5,505 nucleotides of DNA from an uncultured Blautia sp. (lineage in GTDB: Bacteria > Bacillota > Clostridia > Lachnospirales > Lachnospiraceae): the NCBI GenBank assembly GCA_900543715.1, contig UQSX01000135.1, positions 1-5,505 of the forward strand, given 5' to 3'. Both the position numbers and the translations under genes were made by a program. Positions 1-4,463 of this stretch are shown here, piece by piece. The notes under the pieces are model-generated. The model had not been told where the DNA came from, ran no database searches, and saw only the letters and a list, made by a program, of their open reading frames with translations. Position 1 is the stretch's first letter; each line of letters begins with the position of its first letter.

Positions 1-22
1 ATTTCGTTTTATATTGTTTCCC

Positions 23-65
23 ACCAGAAGCAGTTGCCGAGGATTCCTCGATAACTGCTTCTGGT
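23..65. repeat. Long near-perfect inverted repeat (hairpin) inside the RhuM-type reading frame
   Basis: ACCAGAAGCAGTT (23-35) is the exact reverse complement of 53-65, giving a 13-bp stem. Inside it, CGAGG (38-42) pairs with CCTCG (46-50) around an ATT loop, separated from the outer stem by a 2x2 mismatch. The total is 18 paired positions in 43 bases. No T-run follows on either strand, so it is not a standard terminator. On the minus strand it encodes VPEAVIEESSATASG of the RhuM-like frame, so it may be partly coincidental. Confidence 0.7.
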
Positions 66-96
66 ACTAGTTCTCCATCCTTAAATATATTTTTTA

Positions 97-126
97 AGTG
101 TAGCGAAATATTATCGATACTACACT
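97..126. repeat. Second inverted repeat inside the RhuM-type reading frame
   Basis: AGTGTAG (97-103) pairs with CTACACT (120-126). CGA (104-106) pairs with TCG (114-116), leaving a three-base bulge (117-119) and a seven-base AT-rich loop. It is weaker than the hairpin at 23-65 and 31 bases away from it. No function can be assigned. Confidence 0.45.
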
Positions 127-230
127 CAAATAACTGTGCCATCTTTCAATTATCTCTTCATATCCATATTGTCCTTTTGTATGTATGAATTTTACATTCT
201 CCAAACGATATTCTTGTTTCATATTCTTAC

Positions 231-239
231 ACCTCCTTT
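231..239 (-). promoter_or_regulatory. Strong ribosome binding site upstream of the RhuM-type gene
   Basis: The minus strand reads AAAGGAGGT, a near-perfect Shine-Dalgarno sequence, 8 bases before the ATG at 222. It shows that translation was designed to begin at 222, although the frame entered there closes after 42 codons. A possible -10 (TAATAT, about 246-251) lies just upstream without a convincing -35. Confidence 0.7.
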
Positions 240-240
240 C

Positions 241-571
241 TGTGAATATATTATTGCCCACAATGGTCAGCAAGTCTAAATCCTGGCTGGAAATCCCTAA
301 TTACATTAAACTTTAAAGGAAGATTACGACATCTTGGTGCCGTCTGTCTCCCTCTTTTAACTGATTTTATCGCCATCCACCAACCTCAGATCTATTCACA
401 CGATTTAACAGAAATCTATTATTCGCCAACTGCCTCCGGGAAGGTTTGGATGTAGATAACACAATTATTAGAGGGCAGAACACACCCCAAATGTAATTCA
501 GCTTCATACATATTCCAGCTTAACAGATTCCAATCAACATCTGAACTGCACTCCATGAATAACCTTTTTAT
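241..571. other. Stretch with no convincing gene
   Basis: Two small minus-strand frames lie here. One, 376-251, encodes 41 aa beginning MAIKSVKRGRQTAPRC. It is basic and has a GGTTGGTGG sequence directly before its ATG, but no recognised domain. The other (stop at 419) opens inside the toxin operon's terminator hairpin at 604, or at an internal ATG at 556 giving 45 aa. Neither has a recognisable family, a convincing ribosome binding site or supporting context. The region is best read as spacer or decayed mobile DNA between the terminator at 572-602 and the RhuM-type start. Confidence 0.4.
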
Positions 572-602
572 AAAAACAGGAGTGTCACTGTTTTGACACT
601 CC
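572..602 (-). terminator. Rho-independent terminator of the toxin-antitoxin operon
   Basis: On the minus strand GGAGTGTCA, a six-base loop and TGACACTCC form a perfect 9-bp stem (602-594 with 587-579). It is followed by TG and TTTTT (576-572). It lies 43 bases after the stop of the toxin gene (646), as expected for the end of that transcript. The 61-codon minus frame that starts at 604 begins in this stem, which argues that that frame is not a gene. Confidence 0.85.
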
Positions 603-645
603 ATATCACTTTTCTGGATTTTAATGTAGAACTTTATATGCTACT

Positions 646-946
646 CTAAAAATTTCTTTTCCCATGCTGCACCGTAACAATATCCACTTCCTTCTTTCTT
701 GCATGAATCTTATATATAATAATATAACTATCCACAATCAGTTCACGGTAACCGCGGTTTGCATATCTGCCAGTTTTTCGCTCCGCGCAGCGGTATGGAT
801 ATTCTTCCAGACTGAAAATACCTGCCTCCAAACGGTCCGCCTGCTCTTCTGCATATTCCGGAACCTGTTCATAAATATTACTGGTAAATACTGTCTAAAT
901 CCCGCAGAGCACGCTGAAACATCTTGATTGTATATTTATTTTGCAT
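646..946 (-). pseudogene. RelE/ParE-type toxin gene, inactivated by a frameshift
   Basis: The gene starts at ATG 946-944 with GAGGAG five bases upstream, inside the end of the antitoxin gene (11-bp overlap, the usual coupled layout). The first frame reads MQNKYTIKMFQRALRDLDSI then YQ and stops at TAA 880-878. The next frame continues directly as NIYEQVPEYAEEQADRLEAG and runs to the stop at 646. It carries the family's conserved C-terminal half: LEEYPYRCAERK, RGYRELIVDSYIIIYKI and VDIVTVQHGKRNF. RelE/ParE toxins are small ribonucleases or gyrase poisons of about 90-105 aa, and the rejoined protein would be about 100 aa. By comparison with the usual family pattern, a few residues (roughly YI plus a variable pair) are missing at the junction, consistent with a small deletion not divisible by three. 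I infer that no functional toxin is made from this copy. Without structure it cannot be assigned to RelE or ParE specifically. Confidence 0.8.
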
Positions 947-1199
947 ACTTTCTCCTCAATCCGCTCAATGCCTCCCTGGCATCCATAAGGACGGCCCCAC
1001 CTTCCATTTCAGTCTCCGCTTCTGCAATCGCAGCATCAATCTGTGTATCAGTTATCAGCCTCTCATACGCTTCAATGCTCATCACTACAAGATCCCCATA
1101 GCCATTTTTGGTTACAAAAATCGGTTCCTGGCTTTTATGGCAGATATCTGAAATTTCATTCGTTTTCCTTAAATCTGTAATCGGCATAATCTGTGGCAT
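936..1199 (-). CDS. Type II antitoxin, Phd/YefM family
   Basis: An 87-residue protein starting MPQIMPITDLRKTNEISDIC. In this family the N-terminal half forms the DNA-binding fold that represses the operon, and the C-terminal part wraps and neutralises the partner toxin. Visible family marks are PITDLRKTNEIS at residues 5-16, then EPIFVTKNGYGDLVVMSIEAYERL at about 25-48 (here broken as EPIFVTKNGYGDLVVM, then SIEAYERL). The C-terminal third (about 52-87) is charged and probably helical. The start at 1199 is preferred over the longer frame at 1253 because GAGAGGAGG sits seven bases upstream of it and the promoter lies between the two. Its stop overlaps the start of the RelE/ParE toxin gene, which confirms the pairing. 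The gene itself looks intact although the toxin is broken. Confidence 0.9.
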   Translation of the reverse strand: MPQIMPITDLRKTNEISDICHKSQEPIFVTKNGYGDLVVMSIEAYERLITDTQIDAAIAEAETEMEGGAVLMDAREALSGLRRKYAK

Positions 1200-1214
1200 A
1201 ATATCCCTCCTCTC

Positions 1215-1247
1215 TTTGTACATAATTATATCATTATTATATACAAA
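1215..1247. promoter_or_regulatory. Palindromic operator over the -10 box, probable antitoxin binding site
   Basis: TTTGTACATAAT (1215-1226) and ATTATATACAAA (1236-1247) are inverted repeats matching at 11 of 12 positions around a nine-base AT-rich centre. The palindrome covers the -10 box and the promoter spacer. Phd/YefM antitoxins repress their own operons through palindromes placed like this. That this antitoxin binds here is inferred from position. Confidence 0.6.
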
Positions 1248-1253
1248 ATTCAA
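1225..1253 (-). promoter_or_regulatory. Sigma-A-type promoter of the toxin-antitoxin operon
   Basis: The minus strand has TTGAAT (1253-1248), a spacer of exactly 17 bases, and TATAAT (1230-1225), which is a perfect -10. It is 26 bases before the antitoxin ATG at 1199, leaving a short leader that carries the ribosome binding site. Confidence 0.75.
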
Positions 1254-1279
1254 TCTATATATAACGAATCCAGACTCTC

Positions 1280-1589
1280 ATGAATCTTTCGCTCATAACA
1301 TTAAAGGGTTAGAGACATCATCATACCGCTATTCAATTCCATCTCCGACCGGTTTTTACTAATAATCCGTATCTCCCTCCCCAACTGCCGCACCAGCCGA
1401 TCCCGTAAATTATCTTTTCAAAATCTGGTTTACTTCGTGTTAAATTCCACTCATAAATCTATGGCTATCAATTATGCACATTTAGGTGATGTAATGCTGA
1501 TGAAACAGTTACCAAATGTCACTAAACAAGCGCTTTCAAAAGCTAGACTCGGTATTTCACCAGACAGATCGAGGACGATTCTATCATAG
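1280..1589 (+). pseudogene. Remnant of an IS4-like transposase (N-terminal part only)
   Basis: One plus-strand frame is open from 1305 to the TAG at 1587-1589 (94 codons) with no start codon in its first half. It reads DIIIPLFNSISDRFLLIIR, then RTSRSRKLSFQNLVYFVLN, STHKSMAINYAHLGD and LPNVTKQALSKARLGISP. The pattern of R.RKLSF..L..FVLN followed by (S/T)KQA(L/F)SKAR..ISP is the N-terminal region of a group of IS4-type DDE transposases about 400 aa long. An ATG at 1280 (MNLSLITLK) lies in another frame and probably is the original start, separated by a frameshift near 1305. Nothing recognisable of the catalytic DDE part follows, so about three quarters of the gene is gone. No terminal inverted repeats or target duplications were identified. 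It points to past insertion activity between the antitoxin promoter and the arsS gene end. Confidence 0.6.
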
Positions 1590-1613
1590 AATGGCACTCA
1601 ACTGGCTAAAGCC

Positions 1614-1654
1614 ATAATAAGGGCTGCCCATACGAACGTGACACCCCTTATCAT
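1614..1654 (-). terminator. Hairpin downstream of arsS, possible weak terminator
   Basis: The arms 1614-1623 and 1645-1654 pair over ten positions (nine Watson-Crick and one G-U on the minus strand) around a 21-base loop, beginning 26 bases after the arsS stop. There is no T-run after it on the minus strand; a small GGC-TTTA-GCC hairpin (1604-1613) follows. The position suits an operon end, but the structure is not a standard rho-independent terminator. It could also be a leftover of the mobile element beside it. Confidence 0.35.
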
Positions 1655-1680
1655 TACAATCTATATTTATCATCAATTAT

Positions 1681-2664
1681 TTATGCTTCCGTTGCTCCTC
1701 CACAACTGGATCCCTGACCAGCCGTACAGCCATAACAATGATTACCAAAACATATTTTCCTAGCTCTATAAGGCTTTCCAATCAAATCAAAGATTGTCTC
1801 ACCCGTCGAAACAGGCAACTCGGACGCCTGGTTGAAATCGCAATCGTAGAGTTTGCCATCATACCCCACCGACACCTGGTAACGGCACATAAGACCTTCC
1901 ACTGTTGACCGGTTAAAAGAACTGCACAGCTTTTGCATGTAGCTGTTCAAATTGCAGCTGTTCTGGAGAAAGTGAAAAAATCGCCCTGTGGGATTATTAG
2001 TTATTGTAAATAGATGATTAAATACAATTCCATAATCTCCCAGAAGCTTTACTTTGTATTCTTTCTCCATAGCCCCCTGCGCCGGAGGAAAAAATGCTCC
2101 TGCTGGATTATAGACCATGTTCAAAACGAGGTCTTCTTCCCGGCCATATCCCAACGCGTTTAATTCCTGGATAACCTTAACCGCCCTGTCAAAACTTCCG
2201 TCCCCCCTTACCCGGTCCATCACCTTAGCCTGGTAATAAGGAAGGGAACAGACCACCTCTATTTTATGATCTGCATAAAACTTCGGTAAATGTCTATATC
2301 CTTCTTCTGTCAGTATTACAAGATTACTGCGTACAATAACATGGCTGCACATTTTGCAGACTTCTTTCACAAACCACTCAAAATGAGGATTCATTTCGGG
2401 CGCTCCGCCTGTGATATCTACCGTCTTGACTTTTTGTTCCCTGCAGACCCGCAGACAAGCCTCCATCACATCACGCTCCATGATTTCCTTACGGTTTGGG
2501 CCTGCTTCCACATGGCAATGCTTGCATGACAGATTACATAACTTCCCCACATTGATCTGGAGCACGTCCATATTATCTTCTGTATACTGGAAGTGTTCCT
2601 CTATCCGGCTTTCAAACGCCGGTATGTATTCCATTTGGTTCAATTGTACGATTGACTCATTCAT
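1681..2664 (-). CDS. arsS: Radical SAM/Cys-rich protein, arsenosugar biosynthesis ArsS family
   Basis: A 327-residue radical SAM enzyme. The Fe-S/SAM motif is CNLSCKHC (Cys43, Cys47, Cys50), followed by a SAM-binding glycine motif ITGGAPEMNP (84-93). Other marks are LNMVYNPAGAFFPPAQ (181-196), CRYQVSVGYDGKLYDCDFNQ (260-279) and a Cys-rich tail NHCYGCTAGQGSSCGG (Cys310, Cys313, Cys321). This layout identifies the family annotated as ArsS. A characterised member combines S-adenosylmethionine with a dimethylated arsenic compound to form 5'-deoxy-5'-dimethylarsinoyl-adenosine, the precursor of arsenosugars. The tail ends in ordinary cysteine (TGT) where I recall some relatives carrying selenocysteine. 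The start at 2664 has GGAG nine bases upstream, and the gene begins 3 bp after the AhpD-like gene, so the two are translationally linked. It is the last gene of the operon. That its substrate here is an arsenical is inferred from family only, because no arsM is in view. Confidence 0.88.
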   Translation of the reverse strand: MNESIVQLNQMEYIPAFESRIEEHFQYTEDNMDVLQINVGKLCNLSCKHCHVEAGPNRKEIMERDVMEACLRVCREQKVKTVDITGGAPEMNPHFEWFVKEVCKMCSHVIVRSNLVILTEEGYRHLPKFYADHKIEVVCSLPYYQAKVMDRVRGDGSFDRAVKVIQELNALGYGREEDLVLNMVYNPAGAFFPPAQGAMEKEYKVKLLGDYGIVFNHLFTITNNPTGRFFHFLQNSCNLNSYMQKLCSSFNRSTVEGLMCRYQVSVGYDGKLYDCDFNQASELPVSTGETIFDLIGKPYRARKICFGNHCYGCTAGQGSSCGGATEA

Positions 2665-2667
2665 CTC

Positions 2668-3000
2668 TTATAGCTCCAATTTCTTTATCATGTTCTTCAT
2701 CTGTACACCGTGCACCAATGACGCGCCTCCCCGGATGGCCGCGGCTACATGAACTGCTTCCATCATCTGTTCGGGACTTACCCCCTTGTTTAAACAGTCA
2801 TTGGTATATGCATCAATACAATATGGACACTGCACAGTATGAGCTACTGCCAATGCTATCAATGATTTCTCCCTGGCGGTAAGAGCTCCCTCTTCAAACA
2901 CTGAATTATAGTAATTAAAAAACTTTTCTGCCAGTTTTGGTGATTCCTCACCGATAGAAGCAAACTTTTCCAAATCTTCCGGATTATAATATATGCCCAT
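2668..3000 (-). CDS. AhpD-like (carboxymuconolactone decarboxylase fold) CPYC protein associated with ArsS
   Basis: A 110-residue, all-helical AhpD/CMD-type protein, matching the small family annotated as arsenosugar biosynthesis-associated peroxidase-like protein. The redox motif is Q57-CPYC-IDAYT (Cys58, Cys61), preceded by TAREKSLIALAVAH (41-54) and followed by NKGVSPEQMMEAVHVAAAIR (71-90). AhpD relatives use the CxxC pair for thiol-disulfide exchange or peroxide reduction. Classical AhpD has a histidine four residues after the second Cys; here that position is Tyr65. The start at 3000 (MGIYYNPEDL) is chosen over the longer open frame to 3072 because a perfect AAAGGAGG lies seven bases upstream and the longer version would overlap the previous gene. 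It sits 26 bp after the C_GCAxxG gene and 3 bp before arsS. A role in reducing a thiol or arsenic intermediate for ArsS is inferred. Confidence 0.85.
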   Translation of the reverse strand: MGIYYNPEDLEKFASIGEESPKLAEKFFNYYNSVFEEGALTAREKSLIALAVAHTVQCPYCIDAYTNDCLNKGVSPEQMMEAVHVAAAIRGGASLVHGVQMKNMIKKLEL

Positions 3001-3007
3001 CTCTATT

Positions 3008-3015
3008 CCTCCTTT
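3008..3015 (-). promoter_or_regulatory. Strong ribosome binding site that fixes the start of the AhpD-like gene
   Basis: AAAGGAGG on the minus strand, seven bases before the ATG at 3000, in the 26-bp gap after the C_GCAxxG gene. It is the best such site in the operon and rules out the upstream in-frame start at 3072. Confidence 0.8.
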
Positions 3016-3026
3016 GTACGCCGCAT

Positions 3027-3455
3027 CTATATCATCTTCTCCAGTATTTCTATTATGTCTCTTACAACACATGGACAGAAATCGAACAAAAGCCCTTGCT
3101 CCAACACCTGTTCCATCTCATCCTCCTTGGAAATGTCGTGTCCCAGCAGCTCTCTGCACATGCAGGATTCGTACTTTTCGGCAAACAAACGCTTGAACTC
3201 AGAAGTCTTTTCACGCATGATTTCTTTTTGTTTCAGATCGTTATTCATACTATGCCCATACTTGAGACCGATTACCATCAGCGCACCGGTCACCGCCCCG
3301 CATGTTTCACCACACTGCATTCCACCGCCAAAACAGGCAGACATCTTCCTGAGAAGGCTTTCCTCCATCTCCAATTCATCTGCAAACCGGCCTGCCACTA
3401 CCTGTGAACAGTCAATTCCCTGCATAAACAGTTCTTTTATTTCCTCTTTTGTCAT
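3027..3455 (-). CDS. C_GCAxxG_C_C family protein
   Basis: A 142-residue cysteine-rich protein of the redox-related C_GCAxxG_C_C family, whose name comes from its conserved cysteine spacing. Visible marks are GIDCSQVVAGRFADEL (Cys16 within 13-28), the core ACFGGGMQCGETCGAVTGAL (Cys41, Cys48, Cys52), VIGLKYG (61-67), YESCMCRELLG (Cys98, Cys100) and CPCVVRDIIEILEKM (Cys127, Cys129). The eight cysteines could bind metal or a cofactor or cycle between thiol and disulfide; the biochemical function of the family is not established. There is no signal peptide or membrane segment, so it should act in the cytoplasm. The start at 3455 has GGAAGG five bases upstream. It lies 24 bp after the Fe-S gene and 26 bp before the AhpD-like gene, which places it among the redox helpers of the operon. 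Confidence 0.87.
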   Translation of the reverse strand: MTKEEIKELFMQGIDCSQVVAGRFADELEMEESLLRKMSACFGGGMQCGETCGAVTGALMVIGLKYGHSMNNDLKQKEIMREKTSEFKRLFAEKYESCMCRELLGHDISKEDEMEQVLEQGLLFDFCPCVVRDIIEILEKMI

Positions 3456-3479
3456 CTATCCTTCCCTTTCCCAAGACCT

Positions 3480-4463
3480 TTACCAGAATCTTGTTTTCAT
3501 TCTGTTTATCATCGACTTTGCGACATCCGGTTGTTCATGGTAATCCAGGATTTCTGTTAAAAGGTGTGAGACACCCTGACCACCATTACGTGTCAGGTTC
3601 CCTGCACATGATGCGCAATACGTATACACAGTCTCATACCCTTCCTCAGTCACATGGCATGCCATACCTTTGGCAAGCTCCGGCTCCTTTCCTCCTGCGC
3701 AACCTCCCAAGCCACAGCACTGTGTACCTTTTATAATATCGGGTTTCTTCTGAAAGAACGGCTCCAGCCATGATACCCACTGCTGGTCTTCCCTGTCCGG
3801 ACATGGCAGGAACAAACTTCCCTTCCCATCTACTTTCTGCCCTATTCCGAGTTGTGATAACTTTTCATAAATACTAAGGACCTGTATTTCCAGCTTATCC
3901 TTCAGGAAATAATAGCAGTTGGGACAGAGAATGACAATTTCCTGTATATCTGCGGTGCGAAGTCTTTCATTAAGCCGCCTGATTATTTTCCCTTCCTGTT
4001 CTTTCAGTCCAAGTTCCGAGACCGGTTTGCCGCAACAGTCAAACAGCACTCCCATGTCTACCTCATTCTTCAGTATTTTGATTAATTTCCTGGTAGTCTC
4101 CGGATAAAAGGATGGAAAATTGCACCCTGGAAACAGTACACTCTTACCTGTCATATGCCGTTCATTCCGGAATATATAATTTTTCTTTTCCAACAACAGC
4201 ATTGCATATCCTTTTTCTCGGCACTTCCCTCCGTTCTCTTCTACCTCCGTCCGCCGCATATCCAATATAGTACCACGGCCATCAATCCCTATCGGACATA
4301 CCTCAGAACACTTTCCGCATAAGAAGCAATGATATGCGAGCTCCCTCAGTTTAACCGTATCACCGATATCTGCCCCGTACTTTGTCAGGAAAGAACAGTG
4401 TTTCTGACAGAGATGGCAGTGTATACACTTGTCCCCATCCTTTATCCTAACTTTCCTGTCCAT
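3480..4463 (-). CDS. (Fe-S)-binding protein with two 4Fe-4S clusters and two CCG domains (GlpC/HdrB-like)
   Basis: A 327-residue protein in the heterodisulfide-reductase-like oxidoreductase group. The N-terminus holds two ferredoxin-type motifs, CIHCHLCQKHC (13-23) and CFLCGKCSEVCP (46-57), which predict two [4Fe-4S] clusters. Two cysteine-rich CCG modules follow: FPGC (Cys114) with CCGKP (143-147) and CPNC (180-183), then LPC (Cys221) with CCGLGGCAGG (249-258) and YCASCAG (282-288). In HdrB such modules carry noncubane clusters; in GlpC and LutA relatives they carry electrons to or from a partner. No flavin domain or membrane segment is seen. ATG at 4463 is preferred because GGAGG lies six bases upstream (4469 is the alternative); the longer frame needs a TTG at 4496. 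It overlaps the TVP38 gene by 17 bp. A role as electron donor within this operon is inferred. Confidence 0.85.
   Translation of the reverse strand: MDRKVRIKDGDKCIHCHLCQKHCSFLTKYGADIGDTVKLRELAYHCFLCGKCSEVCPIGIDGRGTILDMRRTEVEENGGKCREKGYAMLLLEKKNYIFRNERHMTGKSVLFPGCNFPSFYPETTRKLIKILKNEVDMGVLFDCCGKPVSELGLKEQEGKIIRRLNERLRTADIQEIVILCPNCYYFLKDKLEIQVLSIYEKLSQLGIGQKVDGKGSLFLPCPDREDQQWVSWLEPFFQKKPDIIKGTQCCGLGGCAGGKEPELAKGMACHVTEEGYETVYTYCASCAGNLTRNGGQGVSHLLTEILDYHEQPDVAKSMINRMKTRFW

Larger units (their letters stand above)
1..222 (-). pseudogene. RhuM-family protein, 5' end, apparently frameshifted; runs off the left edge
   Basis: A gene clearly starts at the ATG at 222-220, which has a strong AAAGGAGGT site 8 bases upstream. 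Its frame gives only 42 codons, stopping at TAA 96-94. From about 142 to the window edge a second minus frame reads MAQLFECSIDNISLHLKNIF, then KDGELVPE, EESSATASGGK and QYKTK. This matches the conserved N-terminal region of RhuM (virulence protein) family members, which usually read AELF...ISLHLKNIF..GEL...YKTK. The RhuM frame has a stop (TGA) two codons before its ATG at 142-140, so it does not start cleanly. Adding one A to the GAAAG run near 143-147 would join the frames as EEIIEKMAQLF, so a one-base deletion or a sequencing indel is the simplest explanation. RhuM proteins are often found near restriction loci and in accessory islands; their biochemical role is poorly known. The residues encoded before the frameshift do not resemble the usual RhuM N-terminus. 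Family assignment is by recognition only. Confidence 0.6.

Noticed and set aside
419..604. A 61-codon minus-strand frame (MECQNSDTPVF...)
   Set aside because: Its start codon lies in the stem of the toxin operon terminator, it has no convincing ribosome binding site, and no family is recognisable. An internal start at 556 would leave 45 aa with only AAGG upstream.
1108..1362. An 84-codon plus-strand frame with a hydrophobic first half
   Set aside because: Its first part is antisense to the antitoxin and its promoter, and its second part overlaps the transposase relic in the wrong frame.
1..1680. CRISPR array, tRNA or rRNA in the gene-poor left third
   Set aside because: No regularly spaced direct repeats and no cloverleaf or rRNA-like sequence were seen on either strand.
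1681..2670. Selenocysteine read-through at the ends of arsS and the AhpD-like gene
   Set aside because: Both genes end in TAA and their motif positions are encoded as normal cysteine, so no UGA recoding is needed.
3001..3072. A longer N-terminus for the AhpD-like protein
   Set aside because: It would overlap the C_GCAxxG gene by 46 bp and ignores the AAAGGAGG site placed correctly for the ATG at 3000.
3055..3543. A 162-codon plus-strand open frame
   Set aside because: It is the antisense shadow of the C_GCAxxG gene and the adjoining Fe-S gene end, whose conserved cysteine motifs are on the minus strand.
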